Origin: Clostridiales bacterium
GTDB taxonomy: Bacteria; Bacillota; Clostridia; Oscillospirales; Acutalibacteraceae
Reading direction: 5' to 3'
Assembly (NCBI GenBank): GCA_021202245.1
Contig: JAJQDK010000122.1
Span: 1 to 9,983 of the forward strand
Length of the DNA: 9,983 bases
In this document: in pieces, positions 1 to 6,262 of the stretch
How the letters are laid out: each line of letters starts with the position of its first letter
How positions within the stretch are numbered: the stretch's first letter is position 1
Program-made: the position numbers and the translations under genes
Notes under the pieces: model-generated
The model's input: only the letters and a program-made list of their open reading frames with translations
Told to the model about the DNA's origin: nothing
Database searches by the model: none

Positions 1-858
1 GTTGAAGCCGACGGCGAGGGCGTGGGGCTGTTCAGAACGGAATTTTTGTTTATGGACAGAAGCTCTGTTCCCGATGAGGACGAGCAGTTTGAAGCATATA
101 AAAAGGCGGCTCTTATTCTAAAGGGCAAGCCGCTTATTATAAGAACGCTTGACATAGGCGGCGACAAGGATATCCCCTACCTCGGACTTGCCAAAGAGGA
201 AAATCCGTTTATGGGATTCAGGGCAATAAGGTACTGCCTAAAAAATCGCAAGCTGTTTAAATCTCAGATAAAAGCCATATTGCGCGCGAGCGCTTTCGGC
301 AATGTGAAGATTATATTCCCGCTGATTACAACGCTTGACGAGCTGAGAGCCGGCAAAGAGCTGATTGAAGAGGCAAAAGCAGAGCTTGCAGAAAGCAAGG
401 TTGATTTTGACAGGGATATAAAGGTAGGCGTAATGACGGAAACGTCATCGGCTGCGGTAATTGCGGATATGCTTGCGAAAGAATGTGACTTTTTCAGTAT
501 TGGCACCAATGATTTGACAGGCTACACGATGTCGTGTGACAGAGGCAACAACGACGTTTCATACCTCTATTCCCCGTTACAGCCGAGCGTTTTAAGACTT
601 ATTAAGAGAATCATTCAGTGCGGTGCCGAAAATAATATTCCAGTGGGAATGTGCGGTGAAGCCGCTGCAAATCCTATGATGATTCCTTTGCTTATATCAT
701 TCGGACTTAATGAATTCAGCGTTGCCGCTCCGTCCGTTTTAAAGGTCAGAAAGATAATTTCAACCTGGACAAAGGAAGAGGCGGACAGGGTTTGCGGCAA
801 GGTTATGAGCTTGAATACGGAAAAGGAAATTACCGATTACCTTTCAACCGTAATTTAA
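1..858 (+). CDS. ptsI: PTS enzyme I (phosphoenolpyruvate-protein phosphotransferase), C-terminal part
   Basis: The reading frame is open from the window edge, so the true start lies upstream; 285 residues remain of a protein usually about 540-575 long. Enzyme I takes phosphate from PEP and passes it to HPr in the cytoplasm, the first step of all PTS sugar uptake. What remains is the PEP-binding TIM-barrel half. Visible are the VGLFRTEFLFMDR segment, the TLDIGGDKDIPY loop, NPFMGFRAIR, the metal-ligand Glu in GVMTET, SIGTNDLTGYT, the DRGN arginine and the catalytic Cys of GMCGE near fragment residue 218. The phosphohistidine domain is outside the window. Some usually conserved positions differ (MTETSSA where MxExP is common, TNDLTGYT where TNDLTQYT is common), but no catalytic residue is lost. 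A strong terminator follows 32 nt after the TAA. The upstream neighbour is probably ptsH, but it is not visible. Confidence 0.95.
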   Translation, partial: VEADGEGVGLFRTEFLFMDRSSVPDEDEQFEAYKKAALILKGKPLIIRTLDIGGDKDIPYLGLAKEENPFMGFRAIRYCLKNRKLFKSQIKAILRASAFGNVKIIFPLITTLDELRAGKELIEEAKAELAESKVDFDRDIKVGVMTETSSAAVIADMLAKECDFFSIGTNDLTGYTMSCDRGNNDVSYLYSPLQPSVLRLIKRIIQCGAENNIPVGMCGEAAANPMMIPLLISFGLNEFSVAAPSVLKVRKIISTWTKEEADRVCGKVMSLNTEKEITDYLSTVI

Positions 859-890
859 GCTTTATTGGCAGCTGTTTGTTATAAAATAAA

Positions 891-918
891 ACACCCGGGC
901 TTCGGCTCGGGTGTTTTT
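891..918. terminator. Intrinsic terminator after ptsI, likely bidirectional
   Basis: The arm at 891-900 (ACACCCGGGC) pairs with 905-914 over 10 bp, with one G-U pair, around a TTCG tetraloop at 901-904. A T-run at 914-918 follows on the plus strand. On the minus strand the same stem is followed by an AT-rich run (complement of 881-890), so it can also stop transcripts coming from the lipoprotein gene. It sits between two convergent genes. Confidence 0.93.
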
Positions 919-964
919 GGGTTGTCAAAAGCAAGCTTAGACTTATTTTTCCAAAAAAAAGAAT

Positions 965-1297
965 TTACAGCAGCTCATCCGTTGGCGTTGTGCTGTCGTC
1001 TGCGCCGCTCTCATCACTGCTGTTGTCGTCAGATTTGCTGCTGTCTGTATCGTCGCTGTCCGTATCACTGCTGTCTGAGGAAGAATCTTCATCATCCTCA
1101 TTGCCGATGATACCGTCGCTGTCGGTTACACTGCCGTCGGTCAAGCCGTCTACCATTGACTCTTCGTCACTTACGGCATCGGACACTGCCTCAGAGGCTG
1201 TTGTTGCAGCCTTGTCGTCGTCCTTGTCATCACCGCAGCCGACAAAACAGGAGGCCATCAAAATTGCCGAAGCGATAATACAAAAAATTTTTTTCAT
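965..1297 (-). CDS. Small Asp/Ser-rich lipoprotein of unknown function
   Basis: This encodes 110 residues. It opens with a lipoprotein signal: MKK, a hydrophobic core (residues 4-16), then two candidate lipidated cysteines, Cys17 (MASC) and Cys21 (FVGC). Cys21 followed by GDDKDDDK looks most natural. The rest, about residues 23-110, is low complexity and dominated by Asp, Ser, Thr and Glu with Asp-Ser dipeptide repeats, and has no recognisable domain. The mature protein would be a lipid-anchored, highly acidic, probably disordered tail outside the membrane. A ribosome site reading AGGGATGAG (complement of 1302-1310) supports the ATG. It lies downstream of the MscS gene on the same strand, separated by a hairpin-rich 127-nt gap. 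The low-complexity overlap on the other strand is a mirror effect, whereas the signal peptide and RBS favour this strand. Function unknown; it could be a spacer or cation-binding surface protein, but nothing proves that. Confidence 0.8.
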   Translation of the reverse strand: MKKIFCIIASAILMASCFVGCGDDKDDDKAATTASEAVSDAVSDEESMVDGLTDGSVTDSDGIIGNEDDEDSSSDSSDTDSDDTDSSKSDDNSSDESGADDSTTPTDELL

Positions 1298-1320
1298 TTA
1301 GCTCATCCCTTTTAAAATAC

Positions 1321-1399
1321 TAAAAAAATCGGTGCCGTTAAGCAAGCGCCGATTAAATTGAAGCGTGGTTTAATCGGCGGTTACTTTAGCAACAGCACC
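1321..1399 (-). terminator. Multi-stem terminator or attenuator between the MscS and lipoprotein genes
   Basis: Reading the minus strand, an outer stem joins 1391-1399 to 1331-1339 (9 bp, one U-G) and encloses a perfect 11-bp inner stem between 1369-1379 and 1347-1357. The outer stem is followed by GA and a run of seven Ts (complement of 1322-1328), the layout of a Rho-independent terminator ending the MscS transcript. The middle segment can instead pair with the last one (1346-1354 with 1327-1335, 8 of 9 positions), giving a shorter hairpin directly against the T-run. The two folds exclude each other, so attenuation upstream of the lipoprotein gene is possible. No clear promoter for that gene was found in the gap; the best candidate is a weak TTGCTT-17-TAGTAT inside this element. 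Confidence 0.65.
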
Positions 1400-1424
1400 A
1401 TTATTATTAGCATATATTATTAAA

Positions 1425-2225
1425 TTATTTATCCTTTTCGTTTTTCAAAACAAGGTGCGGATACGGAATTGTCACGCCGTTTTCGTCAAACACCCTCTTT
1501 ACATTTTCCTGCATATAATAATAAACGTCGTAATAGTCATCCGTATTAACCCACACCTGCACAATGATTTCAATTCCGCTGTCGAGGTGTTCGCCAACGT
1601 ATACGGCGGGTTCGGGGTTCTTGAGAATTTTATCAACGGTTGCAATCAATGAATAGAGCAAACCCTTTACCTTGGTTATGTCATCGTCGTAGCTTATCGA
1701 GTATTTTAAATCGACCCTGCGATTTTCAACCATAGTGCTGTTCACCACATTATTGGCGGTCAGTCTTGAATTTGGGATGGTCACAAGCTTGTTGTCAAGG
1801 GTATGTAGGGTGGTATAGAATATTTTTATATTTTCAACTCTTCCCTTTATTCCCTCAAACTCAATAATGTCACCGGCTACAAAGGGCTTGTTTGATAAAA
1901 TTATTATTCCGCTTGCCACGTTGCTGAGCGAGTCCTGCAAGGCAAGACCGGCAGTCAGCGCGGCAGCTCCGAGGGCTGTTATCAGCGAAGTAACATTTAT
2001 GCCGACAGCCGACAAAGCCGTTATGGCAACAATAAAATAAAGGAAAACCTTTAGAACGGACAAGATAAAGGTTACGGCGGTATGGTCAAGCCTTGTTTTG
2101 TCAAGAATACGGTACAGGACCTTAACAAGCAGCTTTGTAAGCAAATATCCTGCAACAATAATGATAACCGCTTTTAAGATTACAGGGACATACTCTGTAA
2201 GCCAATCGTTGAAATTATCAAGCAT
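1425..2225 (-). CDS. mscS: MscS-family mechanosensitive ion channel
   Basis: This 266-residue membrane protein matches the minimal MscS size (E. coli MscS is 286). MscS channels open under membrane tension and release solutes on osmotic downshock. Membrane segments are TM1 about 13-35, TM2 about 52-74, and the pore helix TM3 about 78-112 with its Gly/Ala-rich face (GAAALTAGLALQDSLSNVASG). The cytoplasmic beta domain follows (about 113-170, containing GRVENIKIFYTTL and TIPNSRL), then the alpha/beta domain ending in the family motif VTIPYPHL (251-258). The ATG directly follows the TAA of the upstream MORN gene with no gap. Its ribosome site AGGTGA lies inside the end of that gene, so translation is probably coupled. 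A hairpin terminator follows the stop. The family is certain; ion selectivity and paralogue identity are not. Confidence 0.93.
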   Translation of the reverse strand: MLDNFNDWLTEYVPVILKAVIIIVAGYLLTKLLVKVLYRILDKTRLDHTAVTFILSVLKVFLYFIVAITALSAVGINVTSLITALGAAALTAGLALQDSLSNVASGIIILSNKPFVAGDIIEFEGIKGRVENIKIFYTTLHTLDNKLVTIPNSRLTANNVVNSTMVENRRVDLKYSISYDDDITKVKGLLYSLIATVDKILKNPEPAVYVGEHLDSGIEIIVQVWVNTDDYYDVYYYMQENVKRVFDENGVTIPYPHLVLKNEKDK

Positions 2226-3881
2226 TTAATCACCTGCTTCGATTACACTCTCGGAGACCTTTTCTCCGTCTTTCCATTTTGATATAACTACATTGCCGTT
2301 TTCATCGAAGGAAACACCTGTTCCGCTGCGGACACCGCAGTTATAACCGCAGATGTCAATAAAGTTGCCCTCGCTGTCAAAACGGGCGCCGCAGCCGTCG
2401 GGAGAGTTGTTCTTCCACTTGCCTGCGTGCATTGTACCGTCGCTTAAGCGATAGCCTACGCCTGCGCCGTTTCTGTTGTTTTCCTCCCAGTTGCCGACAT
2501 AATTTATTTCTCCGCCCTTATAATAGCAAACACCGAAGCCGTTTTTTAAATTATTTCGGTATTCGCCGTCATAGGAGGTAAGTCCGGAGGGAGCAATGGT
2601 TCTGCCCCTGCCGCAGCGGAGATTGTTTTCATCAACCGTGCCGTAATAGGTATAGCATCCGGATTTCGTTAATATTTCGGTATCGCAGGGAGCTTCCTCG
2701 CCCACTTCAAAGTCTGCGGTACATTCATCTGAATTAAAATCTTCTGAATATTCGATTTTTTCGGCTTTTACAGCATTTACAGCGGCTTCATCCGTATCAG
2801 CATTTATTTCCGGATAAGAGGTGCTTTCCTTTGTATCAAGAGCTTCGCTCACCTCTTGAGTGTCGGCATCCGCCAAAGCTGACGACTCATCGGTCATAAC
2901 TGACTGCAAGAGAATCTCCTCCGAAGAGTCCGCTTCCTCATCAGGGATAGGCTCAACGGAATTATCAAAATTATAATCGCCGTTTTCGTCACAGACGTTG
3001 CTTAAAACCTCACCGAACAAATCCTTGTTTGTCTTATGTGCTTCGCTGAGGATTTTTTCAATTTTATCATAAGCGGTATAAACCCTCGGCTCCTCTTCGG
3101 GCTGCTGCTCGGAATTTTGGGAAAGCTCCGGTTCATTTTCGATATTTTTAATATTTTCCGATTCCGCAGCGGAGCTGTCAAGGTATTCCGCATTGTCCAA
3201 ATCAAGCGGAGAGTCACACGCAAAAGCCGGATTAAAGCTGATGAGGTCAAGCCTGAAGGAATTTTTGTTCTCATCACGGGCATCGTTTTCAAGGTCAATG
3301 CCTGCGGGCTTAAAGCTTTCGTCATACCACAACATTCCGATGTTGGAGTAAATCAGAGCGTCACATCTTTTGTGGGGAGATGCTTTTGAGGGAAACAATG
3401 CCTTGACGGAAAAAGTGCCGTCTGCGTTGATATTTTCAATTTTAAGGGCAATAATACCCTTAATTGTTTCGGGATAAATACGGCACAGAAGCTTATTTTC
3501 AACCGCAGTATCAAAATATTCCGTGCGAATCCAGGTATGCTGCGAGTCAAAATACTGACGTTTATATATTATGCCGTTATCGCCGTAATACATAACGCAA
3601 TAAATTCCGCCCGTGGCTCTTTTTACCGATTGAAAAGGTCTGTTGTTTTTGCTGACCTTCCAGGAAAAGGGCTTGTCACTGCTCATTAAATAGGAGAGCT
3701 TATAAACCTTGCCGTCCAAAGAGATTTCCGTTACTTCGTTTTGCGTTGAATTATCGGTGTTGAAATAATTTGCACGCACGCCTGCAAGAGCATCGTTTTT
3801 GAAATCAAACTTTTCAAAATCGGATACAAGCACGGAGAAAATTATCAGACCGTCCGTAAGGCTTTGAAGTGAATTATCCAT
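2226..3881 (-). CDS. MORN-repeat protein with unrecognised N-terminal region and acidic linker
   Basis: This encodes 551 residues from the ATG at 3881, chosen because AAAGGA (complement of 3891-3896) lies 9 nt upstream; an in-frame TTG at 3899 overlaps that site and is unlikely. Residues 1-225 form a mixed, probably folded region rich in Tyr/Phe that I do not recognise. Residues 225-405 are a very acidic Glu/Asp/Ser linker, probably disordered apart from a possible helix near 270-295. Residues 409-540 hold five or six MORN-type repeats of about 23 residues (for example YDGEYRNNLKNGFGVCYY, YVGNWEENNRNGAGVGY, HAGKWKNNSPDGCGARF). MORN repeats form an elongated beta sheet, usually for protein or lipid contact. 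There is no signal peptide or membrane segment, so it is likely cytoplasmic. Zero-gap coupling to the MscS gene suggests a membrane-related job. Catalytic function unknown. Confidence 0.88.
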   Translation of the reverse strand: MDNSLQSLTDGLIIFSVLVSDFEKFDFKNDALAGVRANYFNTDNSTQNEVTEISLDGKVYKLSYLMSSDKPFSWKVSKNNRPFQSVKRATGGIYCVMYYGDNGIIYKRQYFDSQHTWIRTEYFDTAVENKLLCRIYPETIKGIIALKIENINADGTFSVKALFPSKASPHKRCDALIYSNIGMLWYDESFKPAGIDLENDARDENKNSFRLDLISFNPAFACDSPLDLDNAEYLDSSAAESENIKNIENEPELSQNSEQQPEEEPRVYTAYDKIEKILSEAHKTNKDLFGEVLSNVCDENGDYNFDNSVEPIPDEEADSSEEILLQSVMTDESSALADADTQEVSEALDTKESTSYPEINADTDEAAVNAVKAEKIEYSEDFNSDECTADFEVGEEAPCDTEILTKSGCYTYYGTVDENNLRCGRGRTIAPSGLTSYDGEYRNNLKNGFGVCYYKGGEINYVGNWEENNRNGAGVGYRLSDGTMHAGKWKNNSPDGCGARFDSEGNFIDICGYNCGVRSGTGVSFDENGNVVISKWKDGEKVSESVIEAGD

Positions 3882-3906
3882 ATTTATAATTCCTTTCAAG
3901 AATTTT

Positions 3907-3934
3907 AAAAATATAGGGCGAACACTGTCCGCCC
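3907..3934 (-). terminator. Terminator-like palindrome after pfkA
   Basis: On the minus strand, GGGCGGAC pairs with GTTCGCCC over 8 bp (one G-U) around a 3-nt loop at 3916-3934, followed by TATATTTTT. It lies 28 nt past the pfkA stop and would end that transcript. As DNA it is a 19-bp near-perfect dyad. The T-run is interrupted, so some readthrough into the MORN gene is plausible. Confidence 0.65.
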
Positions 3935-3937
3935 CAA
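3910..3937 (-). promoter_or_regulatory. Candidate promoter for the MORN-mscS pair, overlapping a palindrome
   Basis: On the minus strand TTGGGG (complement of 3932-3937) and TATATT (complement of 3910-3915) are 16 bp apart, about 15 bp before the ribosome site of the MORN gene. The -35 match is poor. The spacer is filled by the 19-bp palindrome annotated as the pfkA terminator, so the same bases could be a terminator, an operator or both. Confidence 0.3.
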
Positions 3938-3962
3938 TAAAAAAATCAAAAATAATGACCGA

Positions 3963-4931
3963 TTAAATTGAAATAGTCATAGCTATGTCATAAAGCTCCT
4001 TGTCAAAGACACGCTTCATATCGAGAGCTTCGTTGATGTCAAGGTCAATAATCTTTTCCTCTCTCATAGCGACAACACGGTTGCCTATGTTCTGTTCGAG
4101 GAGCTGTACTGCCTTGTAGCCCATTTCACTTGCGACAACTCTGTCTCTGAGAGTGGGCGAACCGCCGCGCTGAACGTGACCGAGAACGGTTGTGCGGGTT
4201 TCGATTCCGAGACGCTGTTCTACATACTTGGCAAGGTCCTGAACACCGCCTACACCCTCGGCAACAACAACAATAAAGTGCTTTTTGCCGGTCTTTTGGG
4301 TATTGATAATTCTTTCGATTACATCACGCTCAATATTATATTTAACCTCAGGCACAAGGATTGCCGTGGCGCCGGTTGCTATACCGGTTTGCAAAGCAAT
4401 GTTGCCGCAGTGTCTGCCCATAACCTCCACAACCGAGCAGCGGTCGTGCGATTGGGCGGTGTCACGGATGCGGTCAACCATTTGAATTGCCGTGTTCATT
4501 GCCGTGTCAAAGCCTACCGTATATTCCGAGCAGGCGATATCGTTGTCGATAGTTCCGGGAACGCCGATGCAGTTAATTCCGGCATTGGTAAGCGCTCTGG
4601 CGCCCTTGAAGGAACCGTCGCCGCCGATTACAACTATGCCGCTGATCCCGATGCTTCTGCAAAAATCAGCCGCCTTTTTAGTTCCCTCGGGAGTGGCAAA
4701 CTCTTCGCTTCTTGCCGTGTAAAGCTTTGTACCGCCGTTGCCGATAATATCGGAAACACTGCGAAGATTCATCTCTTCAACATCGCCGTTCAAAAGGCCG
4801 TTGTAGCCTCTGTAAACGCCGTAAACCTTCATACCTTTATTTATACCTGCGCGTACAACGGCTCTGACAGCCGCATTCATACCCGGCGCATCTCCGCCGC
4901 TTGTAAGTACCGCTATTGATTTCTGTGCCAT
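3963..4931 (-). CDS. pfkA: ATP-dependent 6-phosphofructokinase
   Basis: The enzyme phosphorylates fructose 6-phosphate to fructose 1,6-bisphosphate, the committed step of glycolysis, in the cytoplasm as a tetramer. From the ATG at 4931 the product is 322 residues, matching the usual 319-320. This start is preferred over upstream in-frame codons because GGAGG lies 8 nt before it and the family N-terminus (KSIAVLTSGGDAPGMNAAVR) begins there. Motifs seen are the ATP site SGGDAPG (11-17) and IGGDGS (102-107), the catalytic PGTIDND (125-131, with Asp129 as the expected base), MGRHCG (171-176), VAEG (223-226) and HVQRGG (252-257). Gly at the GGDG and PGTIDND positions marks the ATP-dependent rather than the pyrophosphate-dependent type. 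It has its own promoter and is divergent from the glycosyltransferase gene. Confidence 0.97.
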   Translation of the reverse strand: MAQKSIAVLTSGGDAPGMNAAVRAVVRAGINKGMKVYGVYRGYNGLLNGDVEEMNLRSVSDIIGNGGTKLYTARSEEFATPEGTKKAADFCRSIGISGIVVIGGDGSFKGARALTNAGINCIGVPGTIDNDIACSEYTVGFDTAMNTAIQMVDRIRDTAQSHDRCSVVEVMGRHCGNIALQTGIATGATAILVPEVKYNIERDVIERIINTQKTGKKHFIVVVAEGVGGVQDLAKYVEQRLGIETRTTVLGHVQRGGSPTLRDRVVASEMGYKAVQLLEQNIGNRVVAMREEKIIDLDINEALDMKRVFDKELYDIAMTISI

Positions 4932-4964
4932 AACCATTACCTCCATAGGCTTATTAACAGCTTT

Positions 4965-4993
4965 ATTATAATACAATTGCTATTTCTTTACAA
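4965..4993 (-). promoter_or_regulatory. Promoter of pfkA
   Basis: On the minus strand TTGTAA (complement of 4988-4993) and a consensus TATAAT (complement of 4965-4970) are exactly 17 bp apart. The start of transcription would be near 4957, giving a leader of about 25 nt with GGAGG before the PfkA ATG. The transcript could also encode no more than a few codons from the longer in-frame start, so the 322-residue start fits better. Confidence 0.8.
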
Positions 4994-5032
4994 GAGATTT
5001 TTAAAAAATTTCTGAAATGAAATTAGAGTTAG

Positions 5033-5057
5033 GTCAAATTTTGTCAATTAGCTTGAC
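5033..5057. promoter_or_regulatory. Evenly spaced GTCAA boxes in the divergent promoter region
   Basis: GTCAA occurs at 5033-5037 and 5043-5047, and its inverse TTGAC at 5053-5057, each separated by 5 bp, a 10-bp period or one helical turn. The last box is the -35 element of the glycosyltransferase promoter. Direct pentamer repeats with 5-bp gaps are typical of OmpR-family response-regulator sites, and the last two boxes form a dyad. No regulator is encoded in the window. Confidence 0.35.
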
Positions 5058-5081
5058 TTTATAATCTGCGGGGAATATAAT
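5053..5081 (+). promoter_or_regulatory. Promoter of the GT2 glycosyltransferase gene
   Basis: TTGACT (5053-5058) and a consensus TATAAT (5076-5081) are 17 bp apart. Transcription would start near 5088, about 30 nt before the ATG at 5118. The match is close to the sigma-70/SigA consensus. Confidence 0.85.
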
Positions 5082-5117
5082 TTATTTACAGATTACTTGC
5101 TTAAGAGGAACAAAATT

Positions 5118-6062
5118 ATGACAAAGTTATATTTGGCAATACCGTGCTACAACGAAGAAGAGGTTTTGCGTGATTCCGCAGGAAAATTGCTTAATAAATA
5201 TAATCATATGATGTCCGAGGGTAAAATTACCGAGGACAGCAAAATTGTTTTTATTGACGACGGCTCAAAGGACAAAACCTGGAGCATTATTTCTCAGCTT
5301 CACAGCGAAAATGCGGTTTTTCAGGGTATTAAGCTCACACGCAACCGAGGTCACCAAAACGCCCTTCTTGCCGGCCTTATGACATTAAAGGATAAGGCGG
5401 ACGCAGTGATTTCCATTGACGCAGACTTGCAAGACGACATTAACGTCTTTGATAAAATGGTGGAAAAATACGAGAACGGCTGCGATGTGGTATACGGTGT
5501 GCGTTCAAAAAGAGAAATAGACACCTTTTTTAAGCGCTTTACGGCTGAGGCGTTCTATAAAATTCTTGATAAAATGGGGGCTAAGGTTGTATTTAACCAC
5601 GCTGATTTTCGCCTTATGAGCAAAAGAGCACTTGAAGCCTTCTCTATGTATAAGGAAACCAATATTTTTCTCAGAGGTATGGTGCCGCTAATCGGCTACA
5701 AGTCCGATATTGTTACATATGAGCGTTCGGAACGTCTTGCCGGCGAAAGCAAATATCCGCTGAAAAAAATGCTCGCACTCGCATGGGAGGGCATTACATC
5801 GCTGAGTATTCAGCCGATAAGATTTATTACCTGGCTCGGCGCTGTTATATTTGCTGTGAGTATAATTATGGTTATTTACTCCCTTGTAAGCTATTTTGCC
5901 GGATTTGCCGTAAGCGGCTGGGCAAGCACGCTTTGCTCTATCTGGGCTCTGGGAGGATTGCAGATTCTTGCCATAGGAATTATCGGTGAGTACATCGGCA
6001 AAATTTATATGGAAACCAAAAAACGTCCGAGGTTTATTGTAGAGGAATTTCTTGAGGACTGA
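5118..6062 (+). CDS. GT2 family glycosyltransferase, polyprenyl-phosphate sugar synthase type (GtrB/CsbB-like)
   Basis: This 314-residue protein would transfer a sugar from a nucleotide donor to polyprenyl phosphate at the inner face of the membrane, making a lipid-linked sugar for glycan modification. The GT-A domain shows IPCYNEEEVL (8-17), the IDDGSKDKTW donor site (46-55), TRNRGHQNALLAG (74-86), the metal-binding DADLQDD (101-107), HADFRLMSKRA (161-171) and ERLAGESKYP (205-214). Two C-terminal membrane helices follow (about 236-260 and 270-294), ending in a basic tail, as in GtrB, CsbB and DPM1-like enzymes. The ATG at 5118 is chosen over an in-frame TTG at 5097 because AAGAGGA lies 8 nt upstream. 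It has its own promoter and terminator. The next gene, also carrying a GT-C-like part, is the likely user of the product. The sugar is unknown. Confidence 0.92.
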   Translation: MTKLYLAIPCYNEEEVLRDSAGKLLNKYNHMMSEGKITEDSKIVFIDDGSKDKTWSIISQLHSENAVFQGIKLTRNRGHQNALLAGLMTLKDKADAVISIDADLQDDINVFDKMVEKYENGCDVVYGVRSKREIDTFFKRFTAEAFYKILDKMGAKVVFNHADFRLMSKRALEAFSMYKETNIFLRGMVPLIGYKSDIVTYERSERLAGESKYPLKKMLALAWEGITSLSIQPIRFITWLGAVIFAVSIIMVIYSLVSYFAGFAVSGWASTLCSIWALGGLQILAIGIIGEYIGKIYMETKKRPRFIVEEFLED

Positions 6063-6104
6063 TTTTGATTCATTTTTTGTAATAAGCAATAATATCATAA
6101 GAAC

Positions 6105-6143
6105 AGGTATCCGACAGCTAAATGCCGGATACCTTATTTTTTT
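6105..6143 (+). terminator. Intrinsic terminator after the GT2 gene
   Basis: AGGTATCCG (6105-6113) pairs perfectly with 6126-6134 over 9 bp around a 12-nt loop. It is followed by TTA and seven Ts (6137-6143). It separates the GT2 gene from the next promoter. Confidence 0.88.
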
Positions 6144-6174
6144 GCATTTTGTCAAATAAAGCCTTAATTGCATC

Positions 6175-6203
6175 TTGTAGAAAAAGCGGGAACGTGATAT
6201 AAT
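6175..6203 (+). promoter_or_regulatory. Promoter of the acyltransferase/GT-C fusion gene
   Basis: A weak -35 TTGTAG (6175-6180) is 17 bp from a consensus TATAAT (6198-6203) preceded by TGA, an extended -10. Transcription would start near 6210, giving a leader of about 53 nt. The sequence attttgtcaa at 6146-6155 repeats one at 5038-5047 in the preceding gene's promoter region. Confidence 0.75.
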
Positions 6204-6262
6204 TTGAATATGCTTTTATGCTTTTTAAAAAACTAAAATAACAGTTACGGAGGTAATATATT

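Noticed and set aside
990..1301. A plus-strand Ser/Leu-rich 103-codon frame opposite the lipoprotein gene
   Set aside because: The Ser/Leu-rich composition is the mirror of Asp/Ser-rich codons on the other strand. The minus frame has the signal peptide and ribosome site.
1298..1424. A possible small RNA gene in the mscS-lipoprotein gap
   Set aside because: The stems are explained by a terminator or attenuator, and no convincing independent promoter was found.
3959..3972. The 14-mer ccgattaaattgaa shared with 1349-1362
   Set aside because: It covers the pfkA stop codon in one place and a hairpin arm in the other. One 14-bp match in 10 kb of AT-rich DNA is not far from chance.
4176..4919. A 247-codon plus-strand open frame opposite pfkA
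   Set aside because: It is antisense to a textbook pfkA with intact motifs, lacks a ribosome site, and its predicted protein resembles no family. It is a codon-bias shadow.
5688..6173. A 161-codon minus-strand frame over the end of the GT2 gene and its terminator
   Set aside because: It starts inside the terminator T-run region, has no ribosome site and is complementary to well-defined GT2 membrane helices.
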